A stretch of 64,000 bases of DNA, from contig NZ_VFQE01000002.1 of the NCBI RefSeq assembly GCF_006717095.1, positions 1 through 64,000 on the forward strand, given 5' to 3'. The translations under genes were made by a program, and so were the position numbers. Numbering within the stretch: the first letter of the stretch is position 1; every line of letters starts with the position of its first letter. Shown piece after piece: positions 53,119 to 61,977 of this stretch. This stretch comes from Blastococcus colisei (GTDB taxonomy: Bacteria; Actinomycetota; Actinomycetes; Mycobacteriales; Geodermatophilaceae). Below the pieces are notes generated by a model. It was not told the DNA's origin and did not search any database. It was given only the letters and a program-made list of their open reading frames with translations.

Positions 53119-55710
53119 TCAATCGAGTTCCTCGTCGCTGCGCTTGGAGAGTTCGTCCGCGCCGCTGTTCCAGGCCCCGACGTGCGCATCGGCCTGAGCC
53201 TGGAACCGCTGGTAGTCCTCGACGTACGCCTGGTCCCCGGTTCGGGCGTACGCGACGATGGCTTCCACTGAGCTCAGTTTGGCTTCCACTGCGGCGAGCA
53301 GCTCGTCATGCACGGCGCGGACCTGGGCGTCGTGGACGGCGACGTCAGCCATGTCCTGGGCGAGCTCGGAAAGCTGGGCGATGGGTCCCGCGGTGAGCCG
53401 GTCGGCGACCTCCCCGGCATCCAGGGAACTGTCCTGCGTGAGCCGCACGGTCTCCTCGGCGGCGTCGAGGTACCGCGATCCGGCGTCGGGCCGGATCGTG
53501 TCGAGGTAGGTGAGCGCCTCTATGGCGCCCTCGATCTCGGCGATGTCGGCTTCCAGCCGCGACGGATCGGTGAAGGGCGTCAGCACTGCCCCTCCGACGA
53601 GAGCCCATAGGCTCATCGCCGCCGCGAGAAGGGCACTCGCTGCGGGGATAGCTGCGTTGGGAGCGCCACGGAACAGTGGCCGTGCGAGGGCCGCGCCCGC
53701 GACCGCCAGGGCGACGATGAGTCCCAAGCCCAACGTGGGCCGCACGACCGCCCCCCAGAGCGCCGACGTCCAGCCGCCCGACGCTGCCCCGACCACCACC
53801 AGTCCTGCGGCGGCGACCAGCGAACCCAGCGGGACTGCGAGCAGTACCAGCCCCGGCCCCCGCCGGCCCCCCAGGACGGTGAGCGCCAGTGCCGCGCCGC
53901 CGGCTCCCGCCGCGGCCACTGCGAGGTATCGGAAGACGCCCTCCGGCGTGGCCGATTCGGCTGCCAGGGCGCGGTCTCCCATCACGGTCAATGCCGCGAC
54001 CAGACCAGCTAGCAGCCCGGCCAGAAGGGTCGGGCCCAGGAGCGGTCGGTGGGGACGGGCCCAGGAATCCGCCACGCCCTCCTCCACCAGCCAGGAGGGA
54101 GCCGTCGTGCAGCGGCGAGCGGCCAGCACCGCCCAGAGGACGGCCGCTGCGAGCAGCAGCGCGATGACTCCGGGCACCAGACCGCCACCTGCGCTGAACA
54201 ACACGCCGCTTGCGAGGAGCCAGCCGCCGAGTTCGAATGCCTGCCTGAGCGACTCCGACATCCATAGCACCAGCGCGAAGATGATGCTGCTCATGGTGAC
54301 TGCCCCGACCCAGCCCGCGCGGCTCCGGCGGAACCGCGGGCTCGCGTCGGCCCAGAGTTCGCCGAGGCCCGCCACGACGTAGGTGCCCCCTAGAGCCAAC
54401 GCGGTGACGGCGGCGAACTCGCCGGGATGCGGCGGCTGCCAGCCGAGCGCCACGTTCGCCAGCGACGCCATCTGTCCCACGGTGAGGCCGACGACGATGC
54501 CGAGAGCCACCGGGAGCACCTCCGGTCGTCCACCGGTCACCCTCGCGACCAGCGCCTGGCGCCACAACCCCAGGCCGACCGTGGCGCCGAGCAGCGGTCC
54601 GACCAGCAGGAACGGGAGCACGTTGGCCACGTCGGTGCCGCCGAGGGGAGCAAGCACCGTGGTGAGGTGGCTCACCAGCAGCGGTGCGCTAAGAGAGGCG
54701 AGAAAGGCGGCGACCAGACCGTCGAGGAATGTGACGGCCGCTGCAAGTTCCGGGCGCTCCACGACCCGGGCCCGTGCGAGCGGGTCCGGGTGGTTGGAGA
54801 GGATCTGCCGCCAACCGCGGCGTGCCGGGGGTCGCACCGACCGGCGCAGCAGGTCCACCAGAGGTCGCGCGCCCGACGGCTGGCGAGCGACGGCGCGGAG
54901 GTCGGCGTCGAACTCGCGGGAGCGGAGCGTTGCCCGTGAGACCAGGAGGGCCACCACCGTCAGGAGGGCCGCGCGCCACAGGTAGTCAGGGAGGACCGAG
55001 GCGTCGCCGTAGACCGGGGCAAGGGCGACCGGGACTAGGAGCAGGGTCGCCACGGCGTACCAGAGCGAGGAGGCGGTCCAGGCAAGTGGAACGTCCCTCG
55101 CCGAGATGTGCGCCAGTTCGTGCCGGATCAACGGCTCGTAGGTCTGCGACTTCCCGAGCTTGATCACGACTGCCTTGGGCAGCACCACCGTGTAGCGCCC
55201 CGGGGTCCCGAAGCTGAAAGCGTCACCGACAGTCGTGCTGCCGACAGCCAGCCGAGGGGGGCGGACGCCGGCCTCCGTGGCCATCTCCGCGAACCGCTCG
55301 CGGGCTCGATCGAGCTTCGGGTTGGGCTCGACGAGCTGGCGCCGCCGACGAATCAGGACCGGCGCGGCGTACAGGAGCACCAACGCGCCGAGTGCGCCCG
55401 CGGCCAGGCCGGCGAGCGAGTAGACGGCACGGCGGTTCTCGACCGGGCCGGTGCAGGCGGCGAACTCCGCGGTCCGCGCCAAGCCCCCGAGGCCCCCAGC
55501 AGGGTCGGAGGGGTCGGGCAGCGTCTGTTGCCGGCAGGCGGTCACCGCCTCCGACCAGGATTGCCCGACCGGACCGGCGTTGTGCAGCCACGTGCCGAGG
55601 AAGAGGCCGGCGGTCAGGAGGCTGGTGACCACGAGCACGAAACGCGCCGTGGTCGGCGCCGGGTAGGCCAGGACGTCGACGCGGGGCTCCCGGACGGTCG
55701 CCGTGCTCAT
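53119..55710 (-). CDS. large polytopic M48-type metallopeptidase
   Basis: 863 residues from ATG 55710. After two membrane helices comes an M48 domain: zinc site HELAHISARD near residue 195, third ligand region RSREFDADLRAV near 265, and SNHPDPLARARVVE. The remaining 500 residues hold about 14 further helices and end in a hydrophilic helical tail (DAGSRYLDAAEETVRLTQDS, RFQAQADAHVGAWNSGADEL). Much longer than HtpX (about 290 residues). The long extra membrane domain suggests a specialised role, perhaps in envelope quality control. Followed upstream by a small partner gene. Confidence 0.85.
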   Translation of the reverse strand: MSTATVREPRVDVLAYPAPTTARFVLVVTSLLTAGLFLGTWLHNAGPVGQSWSEAVTACRQQTLPDPSDPAGGLGGLARTAEFAACTGPVENRRAVYSLAGLAAGALGALVLLYAAPVLIRRRRQLVEPNPKLDRARERFAEMATEAGVRPPRLAVGSTTVGDAFSFGTPGRYTVVLPKAVVIKLGKSQTYEPLIRHELAHISARDVPLAWTASSLWYAVATLLLVPVALAPVYGDASVLPDYLWRAALLTVVALLVSRATLRSREFDADLRAVARQPSGARPLVDLLRRSVRPPARRGWRQILSNHPDPLARARVVERPELAAAVTFLDGLVAAFLASLSAPLLVSHLTTVLAPLGGTDVANVLPFLLVGPLLGATVGLGLWRQALVARVTGGRPEVLPVALGIVVGLTVGQMASLANVALGWQPPHPGEFAAVTALALGGTYVVAGLGELWADASPRFRRSRAGWVGAVTMSSIIFALVLWMSESLRQAFELGGWLLASGVLFSAGGGLVPGVIALLLAAAVLWAVLAARRCTTAPSWLVEEGVADSWARPHRPLLGPTLLAGLLAGLVAALTVMGDRALAAESATPEGVFRYLAVAAAGAGGAALALTVLGGRRGPGLVLLAVPLGSLVAAAGLVVVGAASGGWTSALWGAVVRPTLGLGLIVALAVAGAALARPLFRGAPNAAIPAASALLAAAMSLWALVGGAVLTPFTDPSRLEADIAEIEGAIEALTYLDTIRPDAGSRYLDAAEETVRLTQDSSLDAGEVADRLTAGPIAQLSELAQDMADVAVHDAQVRAVHDELLAAVEAKLSSVEAIVAYARTGDQAYVEDYQRFQAQADAHVGAWNSGADELSKRSDEELD

Positions 55711-55734
55711 GGCGAACTCCCTCGGCGTCGCGAG

Positions 55735-56235
55735 TCAGGCGCTGACCCGCACCCCACCGGCAACCGAATCGGCCAGCAGCCGGGCCCTGTTCTCCTCCAG
55801 TCCGACGTCACAGGCCCGGGCGTAGGCGATCGCGCGGACGTGCTCCACCTGCTCCTGGGTCAGCCGCGGCGCCTCGCCGGGCGAGGACGCGTCGGCGTCC
55901 TTCAGCCGCAGCACGCGGCGGAGGATCCGTACCAGTGTCGGCTTGACGCCCTCCCCCGCGGCCTGGACCACGACGGTGGTGAGGAACTCGACGACCGGAC
56001 CGGCGACCGCCAGCACGATCGGAGTGATCAGCGCCGCCTCAATACCGAACCCGACGGCCTCATCCCGGCGCTTCGGGTTCAGGACGGCCTGCGGATCGCG
56101 GAAGTACTCGTCCGCTGTCTCCTCGAACACCGCCATCTCGTCCGGGTCGAGTTCCTCAACCACCGCGGCTGCCAGGTCCTGAACGAGCGCCCGGTGCTCG
56201 GCTGGCGACAGCGGCGATGGCGATCCGTAGGTCAC
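55735..56235 (-). CDS. hypothetical membrane-associated protein
   Basis: 166 residues from ATG 56235. Acidic helical start (EHRALVQDLAAAVVEELDPD), a hydrophobic stretch (AALITPIVLAVAGPVVEFLT), and a C-terminal helix pair (RLTQEQVEHVRAIAYARACD). Stops 24 bases before the M48 peptidase gene on the same strand, so it is probably its operon partner. Family not recognised. Confidence 0.7.
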   Translation of the reverse strand: MTYGSPSPLSPAEHRALVQDLAAAVVEELDPDEMAVFEETADEYFRDPQAVLNPKRRDEAVGFGIEAALITPIVLAVAGPVVEFLTTVVVQAAGEGVKPTLVRILRRVLRLKDADASSPGEAPRLTQEQVEHVRAIAYARACDVGLEENRARLLADSVAGGVRVSA

Positions 56236-56604
56236 GATGGCTCCCCTGAAGGCACCCGGGCGACCTCGGCGCCCGGCTCGGCGATGCGGGAAACGCTAGT
56301 GATCCGGATCGGCCCCGATCACCGTCCTTGGTCCCGGGACAGCACTCGCGCCGTCTCACTCGGCGCGGCGGCGCTCGTGTCGGGCGCGTCCTCACGCGTT
56401 GTCTCCGTAGGCAGCCGAGCGTGAGCCTCAGCGGGCGGTGATCCCAGTCGGACGCACCCCCATTGAGAACTGGCAACCCGCTACGGCAACATCGCGGCGG
56501 TTCGATCTTCGCGGCGCCGGCGTTCCGCAGGGGATCCCTGTTTGGTGACGGCGGACTGAGGCCTCCGGCCTGTCCCTGAGGGCGGCTGCAGGGACAAGGG
56601 CAGG
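56236..56604. other. gene-free stretch
   Basis: 369 bases without a credible gene. A weak hairpin TGTCCCT (56571-56577) / AGGGACA (56590-56596) lies just past the VOC gene and may terminate it. Confidence 0.45.
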
Positions 56605-56970
56605 TCAAGCGCCGCCTGGCCGCTGCATGATCTCGTACACGTTCCCGTCAGGGCCGTAGTAGTGATTCCAGATTGCGCCACCGGAGGTCTGCGGCTCACC
56701 GATGAAACGGATGCCCGCGGCGACCATGGCGGCGCGCGTAGCGGCGAAGTCGTCCACCTGCAACCCCACGACAGGTCCTTGCAAGAAGAAGTCGTGGTCG
56801 TGGTCATCAGGGCCGTACACGTGCACCTCATCACCGGTGGGCGTGACGAACCACGCGGCTTGTGGCTCGTCCCTGATCATCGCCATGCCGAGCACATCTC
56901 GGTACAGCGCGCACACGTCGGCGAACCGCTCGGTCCGCACACCGACGAAGGTCAAGCCTCGAATCGACAC
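56605..56970 (-). CDS. VOC-superfamily (glyoxalase-like) protein
   Basis: 121 residues from GTG 56970 with GAGGA upstream. One VOC module: FADVCALYRDVLGMAMIRDE, then AAWFVTPTGDEVHVYGPDDH and YGPDGNVYEIMQRPGG. His and Glu at the usual metal positions in the beta strands suggest a metal-dependent enzyme, but substrate is unknown. Monocistronic. Confidence 0.85.
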   Translation of the reverse strand: MSIRGLTFVGVRTERFADVCALYRDVLGMAMIRDEPQAAWFVTPTGDEVHVYGPDDHDHDFFLQGPVVGLQVDDFAATRAAMVAAGIRFIGEPQTSGGAIWNHYYGPDGNVYEIMQRPGGA

Positions 56971-57192
56971 GCCAGCATCCTCGTCGACAAACACGAGGTC
57001 GGGTTGGGCATGCGGAACGCAGCCGGTCAGTGTGTTGTCGAAGAACTGTCCCTGAGTGGGCCGCTTGGGGCGATGATTGCCGGACGCGGTACCAGACCCG
57101 GCCGCCCACGCAACCGGGACGCCGTGGAGCCTCCCGCGAGCACCAGCGCGGTCGACCGACTCCGCGATCCGGCGGCGGTAGCCTTCCTCACC

Positions 57193-58431
57193 GTGACGAC
57201 GGCGAGCAGGGCGTACGTCTCCCGGCTCGCCGGGTTGACCGTGTTCGACCCCAACGGCGACCGCGTCGGCAAGGTGCGCGACGTGGTCATCGCGCTGCGG
57301 GTCGGCACCGCCACGCCGCGGGTGCTCGGCATCGTCGTCGAGGTGGTCGCCCGGCGCCGGATCTTCGTGCCCATGGGCCGGGTCACGGCGGTCGACCCGG
57401 GTGCGGTGATGCTCGCGTCCGGCACGCTGAACCTCAAGCGCTTCGAGCAGCGGGCCGGCGAGACGCTCGTCCTCGGCGAGCTGCTCGACCGGACCGTCCG
57501 GATCGCCGAGTCCGGGAAGCCCGCGCACGTCGTCGACGCCGGCATCGAGCAGACGCGTACCGGTGACTGGGTGCTCTCCCGTCTCGCCGTCCAGGAGCCG
57601 GGGCGGCTGGGACGACGGGGCCAGCTGCACCAGCTCGCCTGGGACGAGGTCGAGGGGCTGGCTCTTCCCCAGGCCGGGCAGGGCGCGGAGACGTTGATCG
57701 CGACCTACCGCGACCTCAACGCGGCCGACGTCGCGCACGCCCTCCAGGACCTGCCGATCAAGCGGCGGCACGAGGTGGCCGAGGCGCTGGACGACGAGCG
57801 GCTGGCCGACGTGCTGGGTGAGCTGCCCGAGGCCGACCAGGTGACCATCCTCGGCACCCTCGACGAGCGGCGCGCCGCCGCCGTGCTCGAGGTGATGGAC
57901 CCCGACGACGCCGCCGACCTGCTCTCCGAGCTCTCCAACGTCGACCGCAACCGGCTGCTCGAGCTGATGGAGCCCGACGAGGCCGAGCCCGTCCGCCAGC
58001 TGCTCAAGTACTCCGAGGACACCGCCGGCGGCATCATGACCAGCGAGCCGGTGATCCTGGCCCCGGACGCCACGATCGCCGAGGCGCTGGCCCGGGTGCG
58101 CGAGGAGGAGATCACCCCGGCCCTGGCCAGCCAGGTCTACGTCTGCCGCCCGCCGTCGGCCACACCCACCGGCCGGTACCTGGGGCTCGCGCACATCCAG
58201 CGACTGCTGCGCGAACCCCCGTCGTCCCTGGTCAGCGGCGTGCTCGACGACCTCGAACCGTTGCGTCCCGAGGCGCCGCTGGCGGAGGTGACCCGCTACT
58301 TCGCCACCTACAACCTCGTGGCCGCTCCCGTGGTGGACGCCCAGGGCCGCCTCGTGGGTGCGGTGAGCGTCGACGACGTCCTCGACCACCTGCTGCCCGA
58401 CGACTGGCGCGAGCGGGCGCGTCGTGGCTGA
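57193..58431 (+). CDS. PRC-barrel / MgtE-N / CBS protein without membrane domain
   Basis: 412 residues from GTG 57193. PRC-barrel-like N-terminus (LTVFDPNGDRVGKVRDVVIA, TPRVLGIVVEVVARRRIFVP). MgtE N-terminal superhelix follows (LQDLPIKRRHEVAEALDDER, LEVMDPDDAADLLSELSNVD). A CBS pair ends the protein (TAGGIMTSEPVILAPDATIA, VAAPVVDAQGRLVGAVSVDD). These are the Mg-sensing parts of MgtE, but the transport helices are absent. Overlaps the DUF1003 membrane protein by 8 bases, so that protein may supply the membrane part. Confidence 0.88.
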   Translation: MTTASRAYVSRLAGLTVFDPNGDRVGKVRDVVIALRVGTATPRVLGIVVEVVARRRIFVPMGRVTAVDPGAVMLASGTLNLKRFEQRAGETLVLGELLDRTVRIAESGKPAHVVDAGIEQTRTGDWVLSRLAVQEPGRLGRRGQLHQLAWDEVEGLALPQAGQGAETLIATYRDLNAADVAHALQDLPIKRRHEVAEALDDERLADVLGELPEADQVTILGTLDERRAAAVLEVMDPDDAADLLSELSNVDRNRLLELMEPDEAEPVRQLLKYSEDTAGGIMTSEPVILAPDATIAEALARVREEEITPALASQVYVCRPPSATPTGRYLGLAHIQRLLREPPSSLVSGVLDDLEPLRPEAPLAEVTRYFATYNLVAAPVVDAQGRLVGAVSVDDVLDHLLPDDWRERARRG

Positions 58432-58942
58432 CGCCCCACGCCTCGACGTCCCGCGGGGACAGGCCCGCCGGTTCGGCAGCTTCCTGCGGCTGAACCCCGA
58501 CGCCGTCGGCGCGTTCGCCGAGACGATCGCCCGGTTCCTCGGCACCGGCCGGTTCCTGGCGGTGCAGACGATCCTCGTCGCGGTCTGGATCCTGCTGAAC
58601 GTCTTCGCCGTCCGCCTGCGTTGGGACCCCTACCCGTTCATCCTGCTGAACCTGGCCTTCTCCACCCAGGCCGCCTACGCCGCGCCGCTCATCCTGCTGG
58701 CCCAGAACCGGCAGGCCGACCGCGACCGCGTCCAGGCCGAGGAGGACCGGGCGCGATCCGCCGCGGTGCGCGCCGACACCGAGTACCTGGCCCGCGAGCT
58801 CGCCTCGCTGCGGGTCGCCGTCGGCGACCTGGCCACCCGGGACTTCATCCGCAGCGAGCTCAACCGGCTCACCGACGAGACCGCGGACGACGGCGACAAG
58901 CGCGAGAAGAAGGCCAAGAAGCGGCGCGACCCCGTCACCTGA
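58424..58942 (+). CDS. DUF1003 membrane protein
   Basis: 172 residues. Two membrane helices (FLAVQTILVAVWILLNVFAV, PYPFILLNLAFSTQAAYAAP) with the DUF1003 hallmark FLNLxLS-like segment and LILLAQNRQADRDRVQAEED. The C-terminal helix is highly charged with a Lys-rich end. Coupled to the MgtE-N/CBS protein, a pair often seen in actinobacteria; joint ion-related function is inferred. Confidence 0.9.
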   Translation: MADAPRLDVPRGQARRFGSFLRLNPDAVGAFAETIARFLGTGRFLAVQTILVAVWILLNVFAVRLRWDPYPFILLNLAFSTQAAYAAPLILLAQNRQADRDRVQAEEDRARSAAVRADTEYLARELASLRVAVGDLATRDFIRSELNRLTDETADDGDKREKKAKKRRDPVT

Positions 58943-58962
58943 GGCCCTCCCCGCGCGATCGG

Positions 58963-59011
58963 TGTGCGCGGATCGTCGGTTCCGGCGCCTGGATCTGGCG
59001 ATCCGCGCACA
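58963..59011. terminator. bidirectional terminator hairpin
   Basis: Perfect 13-bp stem TGTGCGCGGATCG / CGATCCGCGCACA with a 23-base loop, between convergent genes ending at 58942 and 59015. Confidence 0.75.
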
Positions 59012-59014
59012 GCG

Positions 59015-59332
59015 TCAGCCGGTGACGACGTGCACCAGCGCACCCGCGGCGCCGGCGAGGACCAGCACGACGATGAACGGCGCCCGCAGCGCGAGTGCGA
59101 CCGCCGCAACGGCCAGCCCGGCCAGCCGCCCGTCCACCACGAGCTCCTGCCCGCTGGTGAACGCCTGGACCGCCACGAGCGCCGCGAGCAGCGCGGCCGG
59201 CACGAAGTCCACGACGCGGGCCACCCACCGCTGCTCCACCCACGAGGCGGGGACCGACAGGCCGGCCAGCTTGAGCAGGTAGCAGCCGACCGACCCCGCG
59301 ATCACCGCGATCCAGAGCGTCGTGCCGCTCAC
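59015..59332 (-). CDS. azlD: AzlD-family branched-chain amino acid exporter small subunit
   Basis: 105 residues from GTG 59332, four hydrophobic helices (LWIAVIAGSVGCYLLKLAGL, VARVVDFVPAALLAALVAVQ, RLAGLAVAAVALALRAPFIV). Start overlaps the AzlC stop by 4 bases. Works with AzlC to export branched-chain amino acids. Confidence 0.88.
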   Translation of the reverse strand: MSGTTLWIAVIAGSVGCYLLKLAGLSVPASWVEQRWVARVVDFVPAALLAALVAVQAFTSGQELVVDGRLAGLAVAAVALALRAPFIVVLVLAGAAGALVHVVTG

Positions 59333-60054
59333 GCCATCTCCTCCTCCGCGGTGGGCCGCGGGGCCCGTCCCGGCCGCCCGGCCAGCGCGACGGCCACCAC
59401 CGCGGCGATCACCTGGACCCCGGCGGGCACGAAGGGCGTGAGCGCCAGGGCGACGACCGCGCCCCCGGCGGCCACCCGCCGCTGCGCCTCCGCCTCCGGG
59501 AACCCCTTCCGCAGCCGCGGCCACAGCAGCGCCAGGAAGGCCGCGGGGACGACCGCGTCGAGCGCGGCGAGTGCCGGGCCGCTCAAGGCAGCGGCGCCGA
59601 GGGCGCCGACGACGGTCATCAGGTTCCAGGTCAGGAAGATCGACGCACCACCGGCCAGGAACGCCAGCCGCGCCAGCCCGCGATCCGGCGCGGCGATGGC
59701 CAGCGCCGTCGTCTCGTCGATCACCCAGTGCGCCGTCCCGAGCCGCGGAAGGACCCCGTGCGGCCGCAGGAGCGGGACCAGGCGGACGCCGTAGACGGTG
59801 TTGCGGGTGCCCAGCAGCAGGGCGCTGCCGACGGCGGCCAGTGCGCTCCCACCGGCCCCGAGGACGCCGACCAGCGCGAACTGCGAGGCGCCGGTGAACA
59901 TCAGCGCCGACAGGGTGACGGTCTGCCAGAGGTCCAGCCCCGCGGCGTCGGCGGCCGCCCCGAAGGCGGCGCCGTAGAGACCGACGGCCAGGCCCAGCCC
60001 GATCGCGTCGCGCAGGGTGGCGGACCGGGCTGGATCTCGGCCACGGGTGGACAC
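59329..60054 (-). CDS. azlC: AzlC-family branched-chain amino acid exporter large subunit
   Basis: 241 residues. AzlC signature: GLDLWQTVTLSALMFTGASQ, FALVGVLGAGGSALAAVGSALLL-type helix and NTVYGVRLVPLLRP. TAHWVIDETTALAIA follows. About five to six helices. A spacing of 154 bases separates it from the divergent mrp gene. Confidence 0.92.
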   Translation of the reverse strand: MSTRGRDPARSATLRDAIGLGLAVGLYGAAFGAAADAAGLDLWQTVTLSALMFTGASQFALVGVLGAGGSALAAVGSALLLGTRNTVYGVRLVPLLRPHGVLPRLGTAHWVIDETTALAIAAPDRGLARLAFLAGGASIFLTWNLMTVVGALGAAALSGPALAALDAVVPAAFLALLWPRLRKGFPEAEAQRRVAAGGAVVALALTPFVPAGVQVIAAVVAVALAGRPGRAPRPTAEEEMA

Positions 60055-60208
60055 CCGGCGACCCTAGGTGACCGCCGCCTGCGTCCCGGATCACCCTCCG
60101 GCCGGCGGGACCGCCCGCGGTCCGCCGTACAGTGGCAGGCGACCCGATCGTGCAGGTGTGAAGCTTGCCGCCGACCGGGGTCCCCCGTCGAAGGAGACCC
60201 ACGCAACG

Positions 60209-61360
60209 ATGTCCGACACGCTGACCGGCTCGCCGGCGCTCGACGCCGTCACCGCCGCTCTGGCCACGGTCCAGGACCCGGAGATCAACCGCCCGCTCAC
60301 CGAGCTGGGCATGGTCAAGGACGTGCAGATCGGCGGCGACGGCTCCGTCCGCGTCGAGGTCTACCTGACCGTCTCCGGCTGCCCCATGCGCGAGACCATC
60401 ACCACCCGCGTCACCCAGGCCGTCTCCGCCGTCCCCGGCGTCACCTCGGTCTCGGTCGTGCTGGACGTGATGAACGACGAGCAGCGCGCCGAACTGCGCA
60501 AGGTGGTCCGCGGGTCCGACGCCGCCGAGCCGGTCATCCCCTTCGCCCAGCCGGGCTCGCTCACCCGCGTGTACGCGGTGGCGTCCGGCAAGGGCGGCGT
60601 GGGCAAGTCCAGCGTCACGGTGAACCTCGCGGCGGCGCTGGCCAGGCGCGGCCTATCGGTGGGCGTCGTGGACGCCGACATCTACGGCCACTCGGTGCCG
60701 CGCATGCTCGGCGTCGAGGACAAGCCCACCCAGGTCGACAACATGATCATGCCGCCGCAGGCCTACGGCGTGAAGGTCATCTCGATCGGCATGTTCACCC
60801 CGGGCAACACGCCCGTCGTGTGGCGCGGGCCGATGCTGCACCGCGCGCTGCAGCAGTTCCTCGCCGACGTGTGGTGGGGCGACCTCGACGTCCTGCTCAT
60901 GGACCTGCCCCCCGGTACCGGCGACGTCGCGATCTCGGTGGCCCAGCTGGTGCCGAACGCCGAGATCCTCGTGGTGACGACGCCGCAGCTGGCCGCCGCC
61001 GAGGTGGCCGAGCGGGCCGGCGCGATCGCCACCCAGACCCACCAGCAGGTGGTCGGGGTCGTCGAGAACATGTCCTGGCTCGAGCTGCCCGACGGCTCCC
61101 GCATGGAGGTCTTCGGCGCCGGCGGCGGCGAGGCGGTCTCCGACGCGCTGACCCGCACCCTGGGCGCTCGGGTTCCCCTGCTCGGCCAGATCCCGCTGGA
61201 CACCCGGCTGCGCGAGGCCGGCGACGCCGGTGCGCCGATCGTGCTCGCCGAGCCCGAGTCGGCGGCCGCGCAGGCGTTGGAGAAGATCGCCGACGGGCTC
61301 GCCGTCCGCCAGCGCGGGCTCTCCGGGATGTCGCTGGGACTCACCCCGGTCAAGCGCTGA
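60209..61360 (+). CDS. mrp: Mrp/ApbC-family iron-sulfur carrier ATPase
   Basis: 383 residues from ATG 60209 after GAAGGAG. N-terminal MIP18/DUF59 domain (VQDPEINRPLTELGMVKDVQ, TVSGCPMRETI). P-loop ATPase follows with the deviant Walker A SGKGGVGKSSVTVNLAAALA and the DLPPGTGDVAISVAQL motif. The usual C-terminal CxxC that binds the transferred cluster is absent: the segment reads NMSWLELPDGSRMEVFGAGG. It is thought to load Fe-S clusters onto apoproteins. Confidence 0.93.
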   Translation: MSDTLTGSPALDAVTAALATVQDPEINRPLTELGMVKDVQIGGDGSVRVEVYLTVSGCPMRETITTRVTQAVSAVPGVTSVSVVLDVMNDEQRAELRKVVRGSDAAEPVIPFAQPGSLTRVYAVASGKGGVGKSSVTVNLAAALARRGLSVGVVDADIYGHSVPRMLGVEDKPTQVDNMIMPPQAYGVKVISIGMFTPGNTPVVWRGPMLHRALQQFLADVWWGDLDVLLMDLPPGTGDVAISVAQLVPNAEILVVTTPQLAAAEVAERAGAIATQTHQQVVGVVENMSWLELPDGSRMEVFGAGGGEAVSDALTRTLGARVPLLGQIPLDTRLREAGDAGAPIVLAEPESAAAQALEKIADGLAVRQRGLSGMSLGLTPVKR

Positions 61361-61437
61361 CCGTGCTGTCTGTCGCCCTCCGGGCGACACCGCGGCCACG
61401 TGCCGTACCCGGCCTGCGCTGAGCCCTGCCCGTCACA

Positions 61438-61516
61438 CCTCGGGGGAGCCTCCGGCCCCCCGCTCGGTGCGACCTGTGACGTGCCGCCTCGGGGGAGCCT
61501 CCGGCCCCCCGCTCGG
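61438..61516. repeat. two 30-bp direct repeats with hairpin potential
   Basis: Identical 30-base units at 61438-61467 and 61487-61516, each containing GGGGGAGCCTCCGGCCCCCC, able to fold on a GGGGG/CCCCC stem. They lie between the convergent mrp and tatB genes and probably act as a double terminator. Confidence 0.85.
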
Positions 61517-61518
61517 CG

Positions 61519-61887
61519 TCACGTCGCGTCGGGGTCGAACGGGGGCGGGACGGCGCGGTCCCGCGGTCGCGCGACGACGGGCGCGGCGGCAGCGGCGGTA
61601 GCGGCGGCGCTCCCCCGGTGGACGGTGGGCCCGTCCTCGTCGCCCAGCAGCTGGCTGCGGATGAAGGTCCTGGGGTGGTACTTGCGCAGATCGAGGTCAC
61701 GCAGCTGGGGTAGGTCGTCACCGAGGGACTCGTTCACCTGCTCGCGCATCCCGGTGACCGCGGCGCGCACCCGCTTGAGGCCGGTGGCGGCGTCCTTGGC
61801 GAGGTCCGGCAACCGCTCCGGGCCGAAGATGAACAGCGCGGCCAGCGCGAGGACGATGATCTCGCCCCAGCCGATCGAGTCGAACAC
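61519..61887 (-). CDS. tatB: Sec-independent translocase subunit TatB
   Basis: 122 residues. TatB/TatA N-terminus with membrane helix and hinge: MFDSIGWGEIIVLALAALFI then FGPERLPDLAKDAATGL. An amphipathic helix and a disordered Ala/Pro-rich tail follow. TatB recognises twin-arginine substrates together with TatC. Position next to htrA and mrp matches the actinobacterial arrangement. Confidence 0.93.
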   Translation of the reverse strand: MFDSIGWGEIIVLALAALFIFGPERLPDLAKDAATGLKRVRAAVTGMREQVNESLGDDLPQLRDLDLRKYHPRTFIRSQLLGDEDGPTVHRGSAAATAAAAAPVVARPRDRAVPPPFDPDAT

Positions 61888-61977
61888 CGCCGCCCCCCTC
61901 CTCCGTCCACCCCCAGCGTAAGCGGCCCACTGCAGCGTCCCGCCCCGAGCGTGCGAGTGGCGGTGGCAGGGGTGCCG

